From Clarkia xantiana subsp. parviflora (lineage: Eukaryota > Streptophyta > Magnoliopsida > Myrtales > Onagraceae): a stretch of DNA of 64,000 nucleotides. Location of the stretch: positions 12,160,090 to 12,224,089 of the forward strand of contig JAPTYO010000012.1 of the NCBI GenBank assembly GCA_036873135.1, written 5' to 3'. Shown here piece after piece: positions 22,730 to 33,949 of the stretch (position 1 is the stretch's first letter; each line of letters opens with the position of its first letter). Below the pieces are notes generated by a model. That model saw only the letters and a list, made by a program, of their open reading frames with translations, had not been told where the DNA came from and did not search any database. The translations under genes were made by a program, and so were the position numbers.

Positions 22730-23700
22730 GCATACACGCGCCGCCACGCGTCGTCACGCGCGACACACGTGCCTTCACACGCGCCCCACGCGTGTCCACG
22801 CACCGTCCACCAGTCACTCACACGCTCACTGCAGTGGCGCGTGTCATCCACGCGCCGCCATGGCGCCAACGCGCGGCCGTACGCGCTAGCACGCGCCTCC
22901 ACCAGCCGCCACGGCCCACCCCTGCTGCCCCGATGCCGTGCGCCGGTCGCCTACGCCCCTCCACGCGCTGTCGTGGATGTTGTTCACCGTTTTAAGCTCA
23001 ATCTCGACTACATCTTGGCGGTACAGCCCACTACCCTCCCCTATCTACCCCTTCCGGCCGAACCCATGGTTTGTCAGAACCAACGCTCCGTTCTCGGAAA
23101 GAACCACTGCATGATCTTTTACCCCTCGGGGTATCCACGATACGACCGCAATCACGGTCGTATCTCATTTCCCTTCTCCCTGCGGAGAAGTAGAGCATTT
23201 CTGTGGCACCCCCGAAGTGCGCTAGTCCTTCGCGGATGTTACACGGGCAGGGGTGCTTCGGTAGACTGGTTTCATCCAGCCCCTACCACTCAGAAATCTC
23301 TGCACCGGTCATGCGGTCATCTTTGTTTGTTTATGGAGTTGTGTGTGTTTCCGATTCTATTGTGGGTCCTGTCTGGTATCGCTTGGTGTGCAGGTCTTCT
23401 GTTAACTATGTCGCTCTTGAGGGAGATTCTTCTACCCTCCGAAGGGTTTCAGGTGCTGCTGTATCAGTGGATTTCCTCCTCCTCAAGCTTCTATCCTTTG
23501 CCTGGGGTCATCTCCGTCAATAAGCCGATTTGCTTATTTAATTTATGTTTTACTATCTGTATTTCTGTTTCGCACTTCGTTCTTCTTACTTCTGTTGTTT
23601 TAGCCGCATCTGCTCTACTTGTTCGGGTATTGGACGCTAACAATATCCCCAGAGCGATGTCGGTCTTTTGGTAGATTGTAATCATCTTTAATTATTAATA
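22730..23700 (+). other. CpG-rich ORF region of unknown function
   Basis: A 301-codon frame runs from 22769 to 23674. Its first 200 bases are dominated by short CACGCGCC/CCACGCG motifs, giving a very high CpG density that is unusual in plant repeats. No domain is recognisable, and a second frame (23203-23523) is also open, so the length may reflect composition alone. The DNA ends with ATTATTAATAAAATCG and a short A-run near 23730, which resembles the 3' end of a LINE or of a retrocopied transcript. The reading frame is probably not a functional gene. Confidence 0.3.
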
Positions 23701-24187
23701 AAATCGGCCACTTGAAGATAAAAAAAAACCTATATAACGTGTTTGTTTATTTATTTGGGAGTTATAATAATAATAATTGTACTTAATGTTTATGTTAATC
23801 ATATTATTTCGGGTAGGCAACTGCACCTTTTGGTTAACCACACTTGGTGAGGTGATTAACCAAGTTACTGTGTCGGTTTGAGATGTTTGATTAAGATATT
23901 ATTATCATTTAAAATCTAGGGGTCAATCGACTACGCATTGATGCAAGTTGGTTGTTATTTGTTTTGCATATATCTTACACGTGTAGAAGGTTATTATAAT
24001 TTGAGTTGAATCTTGGACCTAAATCAGAAGAGACCATTACTACATCATATTCAAACCAAATCCAAGAAAGAATAAATCCTCAAGCTCAAAACGAAAACAT
24101 CAACTACTCACGTGTTATAGTTTTAGTCAACCTAACTTTGTAAGCATTTTGAATAATCAAAACCCAATAAAATGAGTGAATTTGGCC
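23700..24187. other. Left flank of the Tat-type insertion
   Basis: No gene seen. It ends in ATACA (24188-24192), the left copy of the target duplication. Confidence 0.6.
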
Positions 24188-24192
24188 ATACA

Positions 24193-24278
24193 TGATGGAT
24201 ATTCGACTGATAAAGGTTCATTTTACATTCGGACCTCGTCGACACGTCAGACCCATCAACGTCTTACGGACGCTTTTT
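24193..24278 (+). repeat. Start of the Tat 5' LTR, cut by a copia insertion
   Basis: The first 86 bases of the LTR, homologous to 38558-38643, end where the copia LTR begins. Confidence 0.85.
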
Positions 24279-24585
24279 TGTTTTCTGGATTCAAGATGGA
24301 ACCCTAGCTTCAATAGAGGAGAAAGGGAAAACAGAGAGACACAGCAATGGTGGGATCATCTAGATGAATTCCTTCAAGTGGCCATCTATCCCCCTAATAA
24401 CACTATAAAAGGGGATCTCCAAATACGAGACTCATAGTTCAACCCTCGAGTTTTACAAGAAGGAACATTAACCCCAAAAGAAAAAAAAACAGATACAACA
24501 AATAATAACAACATAGTCAAACAAACAAACAAACAATACAAAAGGTCACTAAACAAGCTTCAACTTGACAGAAATGCCAACTCCA
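24279..24585 (-). repeat. 3' LTR of a truncated copia element
   Basis: In minus orientation it starts TGGAGTTGGCATTTCTGTC directly after the purine tract CTTGAGGGGGAGTTT (24586-24600) and ends CCAGAAAACA. Length 307 bp. Confidence 0.75.
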
Positions 24586-24603
24586 AAACTCCCCCTCAAG
24601 TTG

Positions 24604-25940
24604 AAAGCTTCACAGCACTACCATCTTCTGATCTCCCCCTTGTTTCAAAGATGTTCTTCATGCCAAGCTCACTCATCTGTTGATAATGCTGCACAGTAGG
24701 TAAAGACTTCGTGAAAATATATGCGGGTTGATTTTCAGTCCTAATATGCCTTGTCTGAATATCACCTGCAAGAAGCTTCTCACGAACAAAATGACAGTCC
24801 AAATCTATGTGGTTAGTTTTTTCGTGAAAGATTGGGTTTGAAGCAATTTGAATTGCTGTTTTGCTATCACAATGTAAAATGCAACTTTTGGTTTGAAAAC
24901 AACCCAACTCTTTCAAGAGTGACCTAAGCCATATAATCTTCTTAGTAACAACACACATGCTACGTTACTCAGCTTCTGCTGTGGATAAAGATACATTGTC
25001 TTGCTGTTTTACCTTCCAAGACAACAGAGACTTACCCAACTTTACACAGTACCTTGTCACGGATTTTCTGGTCTCAATGCAGCCTGCCCAGTCTGAATCG
25101 TAGTATGCAACAAGCTCAGGAAAAGAGTCTGAAGAAAGTAAGACTCCATTACCTGGTTCATTGCGCACATATCTGATTATCCTGATGGCTGCATCATAGT
25201 GTGATTTCTTTGGACTCTGCATAAACCTTCTAAGATACTGAACAAAATAACTGATATCTGGCCTAGTCACTGTTAGGTAAAGCAGTTTCCCAATAATCCT
25301 CTTGTAGGAGGTATCATCTTCTAGAGGAGGGTCACTATGATTAACCTTAAGATGCTTGTCATATTTAATACTTGTTAATTTCAAATTAGCATCCATAGGA
25401 GTCCGAGCAACTCTGCCACTAGATAATCCTGCCTCAGAAATAAGCTTGAGAGCATATTTTCTTTGGCATAATAGAATCCCTTTATCAGTTCTAGCAACCT
25501 CAATTCCAAGGAAAAACTTTAGATCACCCAAATCTTTCATTTTAAAACTACTTTCAAGAATAGCTTTCAATTCAGCAACCAAGCTAGCACTGTTTCCAGT
25601 GATGAGAAGGTCATCCACATATGCAAGTAACACAACTAAATCATCTCCTTCTCTTTTTGTAAACAAAGAGTAATCTAGCTTTGATTGTGAATATCCAGCT
25701 GAAATAAGGGTGTTAGTAAGCTTAAAGTTCCATTGTCCTGAGGCTTGCTTTAACCCATATAGGGATTTGCACAATTGACAAACTAAGTTTCCACTACCCC
25801 CTCCCCCCCCCCCCCCCATGATTGGCAAATCCTGGAGGGATGTTCATATACACCTCTTCATCAAGGTCACCTTGTAAAAAGGCGTTATGAACATCCATCT
25901 GATAGAGGGGCCATGCATAAATAGAAGCTAAGGCAAGCAC
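24604..25940 (-). pseudogene. Ty1/copia RT-RNase H, truncated and broken
   Basis: Minus strand. It starts inside the reverse transcriptase (VLALASIYAWPLYQMDVHNAFL) and continues through KSLYGLKQASGQW, AYVDDLLITGN, FFLGIEVARTDKG and the RNase H (DSDWAG, TAEAE, IDLDCHFVREKL). There is one in-frame stop: TAA after AEAE near 24960, where the intact element has Tyr. A run of C on plus (about 25800-25817) inserts a poly-Gly stretch and disturbs the frame between GFA and LVCQL. It is clearly related to the intact copia element (shared KREGDD/KREGDE, FKMKDLG, LISEAGL). Upstream gag, protease and integrase are cut off at 25937-25940. Confidence 0.93.
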
Positions 25941-25971
25941 AGGGGAGGGGGTTCTCGGTGAGCCCACTATT

Positions 25972-26663
25972 TGCTCATGGTGTCCTGAGTGCCTTCTTGC
26001 TTGGGAACTCCGCCCTTCCTTCTCCTCGTGATACCTGCAAAATGGGCAATATCGAGACCAAAGGGGGGGGGTGGTGTTCGGTGTGCCCTCTTCGATGCTT
26101 AAATGACTATAGGCATTTTAGAGAGATAAAGTAGATAGAACACAGAGCTTGAGTGAGAGATAACAAGATTTTCCCCAAATGAGGAGAGGAGGCCTCTATT
26201 TATAGAGTTCTTATTGGACCGCCCCGGTTCCAGTGGTTTCCTGTTCCGGTTGTGGAAGGTTCGTAATATAAGTTGGCCTTGACCGTAAATATGGTGCACT
26301 TGACCTCGGTTCGACCGTATATGAGCATAATGTGTCTAAGTGTGTGGGAATGGCCTCCAAGGGCGAGCCTCGGGCGAAATATCGTCCGGGGGTGGGGGTC
26401 CGGACGAGGGGGACTCGTCCGGACGGATGGGGGTACCCGGAGGGGGAACCTCAAGGCCTTGCTCGGGTTACCCGAGCATGGATCCCTTGCTTGGGTTCCC
26501 CCCGGGTGGGCTTTCCACTCAGGGTCTTCCCGAGTGGATTTTGCCACTCGGGGTGTTCTCCGGGCCTACGCTCTCGGGTGTCTGTGTTCTAAGTTTCGAA
26601 TTATATTCGGTTATGGCCCATTTATCGGGTCCAATTTGTAATAGCTTGGGCGTATATTCAACA
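25972..26663 (-). repeat. Left LTR of the LARD-like element
   Basis: 692 bp. On minus it carries a TATA box within CTCTATAAATAGAGG (about 26193-26206), then a transcript start-like region and GCATCGAAGAGGGCACACCG. A run of eight or nine G (plus strand, about 26063-26071) matches a longer run in the right LTR. Confidence 0.85.
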
Positions 26664-26707
26664 CTTTCCCCCGAGTCAAGGAATGGTTTAACATTTTCTT
26701 GACTCTA
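26664..26707 (-). promoter_or_regulatory. Polypurine tract with adjoining stem-loop
   Basis: On minus: GAGTCAAG (26698-26705), a 17-nt loop, CTTGACTC (26673-26680), then GGGGGAAAG directly before the LTR. Stem 8 bp. Confidence 0.8.
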
Positions 26708-27606
26708 TTTTTTGCGAAATAGCGCCCAAGAGGGTAAAGAAGTATACCTCTGTGACAATCCCGGCCTCTATCGAGTGTTTGAGACGCGTCGTGATTTTCA
26801 TCCCTCCTTCCTTTTAGGAATGCTTTATGACGATCCCGGCCTTTTTTTTATTTCCATGCCCCCTGTTTTCAGAGAAGCTGGATACACAAAACGCTATTGC
26901 CGATTTAAGCAAATTTATACCATGTGTAGATATTGTATAAGGGTAAGAGTTACGAGCCTTGGTCTCGTTTTACTTAGCCTTAGGACTGTGTCCTTTAATT
27001 TGAGTCTCCGTTTCATTGGAGTTCCTTGTAGAAGCGCTTGACACAACTCTATATAGGAGAGGCTATAGGCGAACCCTGTTGGAAAGATGTTCATATAACA
27101 TGTGAGTGTTAGTAAACATGGATGTGGGTGTTAGTCCAAGTATGTATATGGATGATGTAAATGATTATAAGTATGAAATATGGGCCTTAGTTTCACTTAG
27201 CCTTAGGACCGTGTCCTTTTGTTCGTTTCTCCCTTTTGTTGGAGCTTTTTGGAGCATCTCTGAGGTGAGTGTTTGATATAGGTGTTGTCCCCTTAGGAAC
27301 TTGGTAGTTGCTTGTTGTTTGGGTGCCTTAGTGCTTTGCCTAGGTCATCCCTTGCTTGTATAGTTAATACATGCCCCCATGGAGGATGTTTAGTTCCACT
27401 CTTCATTACCTTTGGTAGTGTTGAGGTGATTTTATTTGTCTTCCCCCTTAGGGGTGTTTTCCATGATTTATCCATTATAGTCCCCCCTTTGACAAGTAAT
27501 ATCGTCCATGCACGTATTTTTTGCCCCCGTAGTAAGCATTTGATCTCTATGCACTTTGGGACGTATCCTTGGGTAGGTTGGTCTTGATGGATTTATATGG
27601 TGTCAT

Positions 27607-27770
27607 GGCGGACCGCTGTTTTTTTTTTTTTTTCTGACGGACCGCTGTTTTTTCCTGACAGACCGCTGTTTTTCCCTGAAGGACCGCTGTTTTTCCCTGA
27701 CGGACCGCTATTTTTCCCTGGCGGACCGCTGTTTTTTCTTGGCGGACCGCTATTTTTCCCTGCTATTCGT
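27607..27770. repeat. 21-bp tandem repeat (GGACCGCTGTTTTTCCCTGAC)
   Basis: About eight units, GACGGACCGCTGTTTTTCCCT with variants, starting after a long T-run. In one frame they read PLFFPDG-type heptads, but nothing suggests translation. Confidence 0.9.
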
Positions 27771-28239
27771 GCTTGGGTCGAATATAGAGTGTTGTGCCAT
27801 CGCCACCTCTGGGCTTACTCCCTTCGTCTCTTCTGATGTTTCTATGGTGGTGAGTCCAGGTTCTATTCCTTAGTGATCCAGTACCCCTTGTTGTCTTATA
27901 AGGGGTTCTTTGGATTGGGTGATGTTAAATGGAATAGAAAACGTTGGTTCGTCATTGCCTTTGAAAATGGTTGTGGCTACTGGGGGAAATACTGCTTCTT
28001 CGTTAAGGAGTTGTTATCCTCGGACAGTGATTTTGCCTTTGTGGCTCAGTGCTGAGGCTACCTCTGCGGTATGCACACCTTGCACCTCTACAAGTGGGGG
28101 CTTGGCCCTTGTGCTACTCATGCTCTGTGACCTGTGCATATAGAGTTGTATGTATATGGTTGCCCTGCCGTGGGCATGAGTGGAGGTGTTTGGCGTTTCG
28201 GACGCGGGGGTGGGGGGGTTAACCCTTGAAGTCACTACG

Positions 28240-28428
28240 CTTGGCAGCCCATGTATGCGTCCCCCCCCCCCCCCCCCCCCGCTAGTGGACATGTTTTTGT
28301 ATGTAGAGGGATACTCCTCGTATTGGCTACGCTTGGTAGCTCATATATACCGTAGTGGACACGTTGTTGTATGTAGACGGATACTCCTCGTATTGGCTAC
28401 GCTTGGTAGCTCATATATAAGGTTGTTC
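28240..28428. repeat. About 70-bp tandem repeat interrupted by a C20 tract
   Basis: Three partial units of TAGTGGACACGTTGTTGTAT, GGATACTCCTCGTATTGGCT and ACGCTTGGTAGCTCATATAT. The first unit is preceded by a run of about 20 C (28261-28280). Confidence 0.8.
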
Positions 28429-28859
28429 CTTCCATGCCACTAGTTGATACATAGCTTGTTGTACGTGTTTGGTCCCTCCCCTGACTACCTTGGGTAGTGT
28501 TGGGATGGTTTTGCTTATCTCCCCCTTAGGGGTCCTTGTGATGCTTGTTTATCCACCATAGTCCTTCCTTTAGCAAGTAGTATCATCCATGCACATGTCT
28601 TTTCCCCCGTAGTAAGCACTAGGTCTTTGTGCACTTTGGGACGTACTCCTGGGTAGGTTGGCGTTGATGGCTTAGCATAGTGTGTCATGGCAGGATTAAT
28701 AGTACCTGACGTGTTATTGCTCCTCTTCATGGGGTTCTTTTTGCTATGTGCTTCTTCCCCTGGTTTGCTATGGTTGACGGTCTCCTTGTATTTGATTGCT
28801 ACTTCCTTGAAGATTCCTTACTTGCTTGTGAGGTGGGCTGGAGGATGTCCGTTGCTTAA

Positions 28860-28922
28860 TTGGGCGTGTATCCCGCTTTGCCCCCGAGTTAAGCAATGGT
28901 CTTAATCTTTTCTTGACTCTAT
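28860..28922 (-). promoter_or_regulatory. Second, internal polypurine-tract-like stem-loop
   Basis: On minus: GAGTCAAG (28912-28919), a loop, CTTAACTC (28886-28893), GGGGGCAAAG, then CGGGATACACGCCCAA, which resembles the LTR start TGTTGAATATACGCCCAA. It looks like a duplicated, decayed 3' end inside the element. Confidence 0.65.
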
Positions 28923-29165
28923 GATAGTCGGATAGGCGTCCGATTAGGCTATTGATAGTTGTTTGAAAGCTTGATGGCTCTCTCCTTAGTTTGTCTCTTC
29001 GATCACCGACCTTGTGGTTGTTGTACTTTGTGGAATAAGGAGGGTGTCTTCATGGTTATGGAGCCTCATGCTTGGCTAATCCGAGTATTGTTGGATCTAG
29101 GGTATGAGACTTTTGATGATCAGTTATAGTGTACTGGTTTTCTATATATGTTGAACCTTCTTCTG

Positions 29166-29525
29166 TGGACATGATAGCTACCGTTGTGATATAGGGGGTA
29201 TGGTTTCCTCCTTTGAGAATTTGGGCATGATAGTCAATGTTGAGGTATAGGGGAATGGTATCCTCCTTATATATATGGACATGATAGTCATTGTTGATGT
29301 ATAGGGGGGATGGTACCCTCCTTTGATATATATGGATATGATAGCCACATGTTGAAGTATAGGGTGGTTGTACCCTCATTTGATATATATGGATATGATA
29401 GCCACTTGATTATGTATAGGGGGATGATGCCCTCCTTTGATATATGGACATGATAGCCATTTGATAATGTATATGGGGATGGTATCCTCCTTTATTATAT
29501 GGTCATGATAGCCACATGTTGAAGT
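29166..29525. repeat. About 55-60 bp tandem repeat (GACATGATAGCCA)
   Basis: Six to seven units carrying TGGACATGATAGCCA, TTGATGTATAGGGGGATGG and CCTCCTTTGATATATAT. Confidence 0.85.
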
Positions 29526-29589
29526 GCTTACATTCTATATCTTGTTTGATGAGTTGCCCTTTGATTGGGGGACTTATTTCTCATATCAT

Positions 29590-30470
29590 GTTGGAAGGGT
29601 GGCCATGTGGGTCTTATGTCCCTTTTCTGTTGGAAGGGAGGCCCTATGGGTCTTATGTCCCTTTTCGGTTGTAAGGATTGTCCTTATAGATCTTCCTCTT
29701 TCCATATGTAAGGGTTGTTGATCGCCTTATCATATTTCAGAGTTGTCTTTTTGGATCTTCCCCTTTTCGGTTGGAAGGGTGGCCCTATGGGTCTTATGTC
29801 CATTTTCGGTTGTAAGGGTTGTCCTTATAGATTTTCCTCTTTCCATATGTAAGGGTTGTCGATAACCTTATCATATTTCAGAGTTGTCTTTTTGGATCTT
29901 CCCCTTTTCAGTTGGAAGGGTGGCCCTATGGGTCTTATGTCCCTTTTCGGTTGTAAGGGTTGTCTTTATAGATCTTCCTCTTCCCATATGTAAGGGTTGT
30001 CGATCGCCTTATCATATTTCAGAGTTGTCTTTTTGTATCTTCCCCTTTTCGGTTGGAAGGGTGGCCCTATGGGTCTTATGTCCATTTTCGGTTGTAAGGG
30101 TTGTCTTTATAGATCTTCCTCTTCCCATATGTAAGGGTTGTCGATCGCCTTATCATATTTCAGAGTTGTCTTTTTGGATCTTCCCCTTTTCGGTTGGAAG
30201 GGTGGCCCTATGGGTACGGTTGTAAGGGTTGTCCTTATAGGTCTTAATCTTTCCATATGTAAGGGTTGTCGATCGCCTTATCATATTTCAGAGTTTTCTT
30301 TTTGGATCTTCCCCTTTTCGGTTGGAAGGGTGGCCCTATAGGTCTTATGTCCCTTTTAGGTTGTAAGGGTTGTCCTTATAGATCTTCCTCTTTCTATATG
30401 TAAGGGTTGTCGATCACCTTATCATATTTCAGAGTTGTCTTTTTGGATCTTCCCCTTTTCGGCTGGAGGA
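29590..30470. repeat. 140-bp tandem repeat array
   Basis: About six units spaced 140 bp apart (for example at 29741, 29881, 30021 and 30163), each with GTTGTCTTTTTGGATCTTCC, GGTTGGAAGGGTGGCCCTAT, GTAAGGGTTGTC and CGATCGCCTTATCATATTTC. One unit near 30215 is shortened. Confidence 0.92.
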
Positions 30471-31075
30471 TGTCCGTCCACTAGTCGATGCCTCGACATA
30501 GTGTTGTTGGCAAGACGCTACTTGCGTTGTGTTGACACGTTTTGTGACCGCATATTCGATGCCTCGGGATAGCGTTGTGAACAAGACGCTACTTATTAGT
30601 TTGACGTGTTTTAACCACTTACCTGATGCCTCATGGTAGTGTTAAGGCAAGACGTTACTTGCGTGATTTGGTACGTTTTATTCCGCTTACTCAATGCCTT
30701 GAGATAGCGTTGGGGCGAGACGCAACTCGCGATATGCACTTTACCGCCCACTTGATGACTCAAGGTGGCGTTTGAGGCAAGACGTTACTTGCTTAATTGG
30801 GTACGTTTTATTCCGCTTACCCGATGCCTTGAGGTAGCATTGTAGCGAGACGCGACTCGCAATCCTAATTACTAAAGTTAGCGTGTTTTCCGTCGCTATG
30901 TGATGTTATGGCAAGACGTTACTTGCTTGGTTTGGTACGTTTTTTTCCACTTACTCGATCCCTCAAGATAGCGTTTTGGCAAGGTGCTACTTGCAAATGC
31001 ATTTTTCCGCCGCTTGGAGTTCCAAGATTTGGCGTTATGGCAAGACGTTACTTGCTTGGATTGGATGTGTTGTAG
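30470..31075 (-). repeat. Array of TCGATGCCTCGAGATAGCGTT units
   Basis: Seven or so degenerate units (~75-90 bp) with TCGATGCCTCGAGATAGCG, TTGTGGCAAGACGCTACTTG and GGTACGTTTTATTCCGCTTA. The same unit in the same element orientation occurs at 33950-34480 and 52600-53265 (plus strand). Confidence 0.88.
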
Positions 31076-31079
31076 ATGA

Positions 31080-33099
31080 CGCCTCCTCTTTTGTGAGTGA
31101 TGGTGTCTTTATTCTTTCCCTTGTGTCTTGAAAAGCATTTGACTCATTTAGTGTTATTGTCATTTCTTACAGAAAGGAAAGTTTAAGTGGAGTCCGTAGA
31201 TCTCCTTTTGGTAATAACAAATTATGTAATGGAAGTGGATATTCCCTTCGGGTGTAGAACTTCTTCAAATGTTCTCCACTGGAAGTGTTAGTTGATATCT
31301 GCCATTCCGCATCTTCCAGTCGGTATAAGTTGTGGGTGTCGCCTTATGAGGGCGGTCACTGTTGCCTCCCACACATGAGCTAGTCTTTGTAGTGGGTTTA
31401 TGTTGTATCCTTCTTTGTGGTTTCCATTGGAAGGTGTGATGCCTCATACTTTCATGGCCTTCTATTTCCGGGTGGACTATCAAGCACTAGCTCTCATGGT
31501 GCCCCCCTAGTTGCTTGGTAGTTGCACCGTTTGTTCTTGGTTAGCCTGTTAAGGCTTATCCTCCTGTTTCTCAGTTGGGTGTCGAGCACTTTTTCGTTTG
31601 GTGCCCCCTAAGTTCCTCGGTCTCCTTACTCTTTTGTGCTGTTTGAACATGCCTTTCTTGTATGCACCTTCCAGAATTGGCGAGGTGGGCGGGGGTGGAG
31701 GGAGGATTCAATTTTGATCTTCGTTACTATTTCTTCCCTTTACTCTTTGTAGATGTTGGTTTGGCGTGGTGCCCCCAACCCTGTCCTGTTAGCACCCTTG
31801 GGTGTACAATGTTTGTTTTGTAAATCAAATATCCTTTTAACGTTGGAGTTATTGATGATCCTTGTGATGAGCATAGGTTTGGTGCTGCCCCCTCATTTAG
31901 TGCTACCCCTCATTGGATGTAGAAGCGGCTTTTGTCTCAAAAATGAGTATTGTGCTGGGTAGGGGGAGAAGGAAGTGTTTGCCTTGCAGACTGGGTTGAA
32001 GTGGTATTCCCTGCTTTCACAGCGTGTTGTCCCGTCCTTTAGACGGGCGGGCGTCTGGTGGGTGTAACTTCTGTACATAGATATATTGTAGGATGAGATT
32101 CTATATGATGGCAGTCCATATGGTTCTCCATGGAAATGCATATTGTATTGGAACCCCTTGAATGGAATTTTCTCAAGGCAGGCGATGTAGGGCCTGCTGG
32201 TTGTAGTGGCCCTCCTTGTTTGGGGTTATCCTTTTGCTCATAGAGGGGGGAGGTGTATGCATGCACCTTCCTTTCTATCATTGGCGATGCTTGCCCCCCA
32301 GTGTATGTGGTTGCTCTTACTAATGCCATATTTTTATGGGGATGGAGTTATTGATCATCTCTCCTCCTAGTGTTGTCATATTCTTCACAGAGTGGCTGCT
32401 TTTCAGTGATAACCTCCACTTGCCTCCTATAGATGTGCCATGGAGGAGCTACTCTAGGTGAATTCATGAAGGGATGGGAGGGTGGTGCTCATCCTTGTGG
32501 AGAGGTTGTTGTTCTGCTCCATCCTCATCTTGCCCCCTATTGGTATACTCTGAAAGAGCTACCATGGGTGCATTTTGTTGTAGCCACTTCTTTGGCCTTC
32601 TGCCCTTTTCTTGGGTATTTGATTGTAGCCCCCACTAGGGGCTTGTCCTTTATTAGCGGTGAGGGAGGTAGTTGTTGATTGACTACCGACCGTGGTGTCT
32701 TGGAGCTTGATGGAGTGTTATCCAAGGAGTGTTGTTCTCCATTGGACGTTGGTTGCTTAAGATCCTTTGGTTGTTGCCCCCGGATGCTAGGCTCCTGGAG
32801 ACCCAGGGTAGGTACCTTACTATGCCGCCCCCTTGTTCTCTTGGACCCCCTTATTTATTGTCATCGAGCACAAGTAGCAGGCTACGTGCTTTTTGCTCGA
32901 ATACGCAGACGGTGCCAGTGTTTGCACACGAGTTTTCTTCGTGGGCTTCTCCTTCCTTTTCTCTCCTTCTTTATGGGCTTCTCCTTCTAGTATTCCCGCT
33001 CCGTGGGCTTCTTTTCTCATATGCCCGCCCCGTGGGTTTCTTCTCCTCGTTTACCTGTAGATGGGCACCGGGGAGGGGGTTCCCGGTGAGCCCACTATT
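31080..33099. other. LARD internal leader, no coding region seen
   Basis: Balanced composition, only short random frames. It lies just after the 5' LTR in element orientation. A segment next to the right LTR (33065-33099) is shared with the left LTR flank and probably includes the primer site. Confidence 0.5.
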
Positions 33100-33837
33100 T
33101 GCTCATGGTGTCCAGAGTGCCTTCTTGCTTGGGACCTCCGCCGTTCCTTCTCCTCGTGATACCTGCAAAAGGGGCAATACCGAGACCAAAGGGGGGGGGG
33201 GTGCTCGGTGTTCCCTCTCCGATGCTTAAATGAGTATAGGCATTTTAGAGAGATAAAGTAGAGAGAAGGCAGTGCTTGAGTGAGAGATAACAATATTTTC
33301 CCCAAATGAGGCGAGGAGGCCTCTATTTATAGAGTTCCTATCGGACCGCCCCGGTTCCAGTGGTTTCCTGGTCTGGTTGTGGCAGGTTCGTAATATAAGT
33401 TGGCCTGGTGTACTTGACCTCAGTTCGACCGTAGATGAGCATAATGTGTCTAAGTGTGTGGGAATGACCTCCAAGGGCGAGCCCCGGGTGAAATATCGTC
33501 CGGGGGTGGGAGTCCGGACGAGGGGGATTCGTCCGGACGGATGCGGGTACCCGGAGGGGTACCCCCAAGGCCTTGCTCGGGTTACCCGAGCAAGGGGAAC
33601 CTTGCTCGGGTTACCCGAGAAAGGGGTCCCTTGCTCGGGGTAACCCAAGTAAGCCCTTGCTTGGGTTCCCCCGGGTGGGCTTTCACTCGGGGTCTTCCCG
33701 AGTGGATTTCGCCACTCGGGGTGTTCGTCAAGCCTACGCGATGGGCCTCGGTTGTCCGTGTTCTAAGTTTCGAATTATATTCGGTTATGGCCAATTTATC
33801 GGGTCCAATTACTGATAGCTTGAGCGTATATCCAACA
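33100..33837 (-). repeat. Right LTR of the LARD-like element
   Basis: 738 bp, homologous to 25972-26663. TATA box on minus at about 33322-33335. It includes a run of about ten G (plus strand, about 33190-33199). Its upstream half holds ACTCGGGTAACCCAAGC-type short repeats in a GC-rich stretch. Confidence 0.85.
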
Positions 33838-33949
33838 ATTTCTACGCCTTCAGGAGCGTATCCTGCGATAAATAAATTTCTATGCCGGCAGGAGCGTATC
33901 CTGAGATCATAGCTATACGCAATGCATCGAAAACTCGCCAACCCTACTA

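Larger units (their letters stand above)
27360..28690. repeat. Direct duplication of about 220 bp inside the LARD
   Basis: 27440-27610 and 28520-28690 share CCCTTAGGGGT, ATCGTCCATGCAC (or ATCATCCATGCAC), CCCCCGTAGTAAGCA, GTGCACTTTGGGACGTA, GGGTAGGTTGG and TGTCATGGC in the same order, about 1.1 kb apart. Confidence 0.8.
25941..33837 (-). mobile_element. Large non-autonomous LTR element (LARD-like), Tat-related
   Basis: The two LTRs are 25972-26663 and 33100-33837, read on minus from TGTTGRATATACGC to CACCATGAGCA. Inside are 6.4 kb of mostly tandem arrays with no gag or pol. The purine tract CTTGACTCGGGGGAAAG abuts the left LTR, which sets the orientation (5' LTR on the right). The LTRs differ by many substitutions and indels, so it is old. 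It would depend on proteins from an autonomous Tat-type element. The outer flanks differ (copia on the left, Tat on the right) and no target duplication is visible. Confidence 0.85.

Noticed and set aside
22654..22902. Minus-strand frame opposite the CACGCGCC stretch
   Set aside because: Mirror of the same biased composition with no start context and no domain.
26273..26702. Three overlapping open frames of 86-122 codons in the LARD left LTR
   Set aside because: They lie inside an LTR, recur in the right LTR with different breaks, and reflect GC-rich short repeats.
27597..27836. 79-codon frame with PLFFPDG heptads
   Set aside because: Direct product of the 21-bp tandem repeat.
29884..30225. 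113-codon frame with repeated FPFSVGRVALWVLCP
   Set aside because: Product of the 140-bp tandem repeat; the unit length is not a multiple of three, so the frame is lost in adjoining units.
30470..31075. Possible CRISPR-like array
   Set aside because: Units are degenerate and contiguous without distinct spacers, and the genome is eukaryotic; it is a retroelement tandem array.
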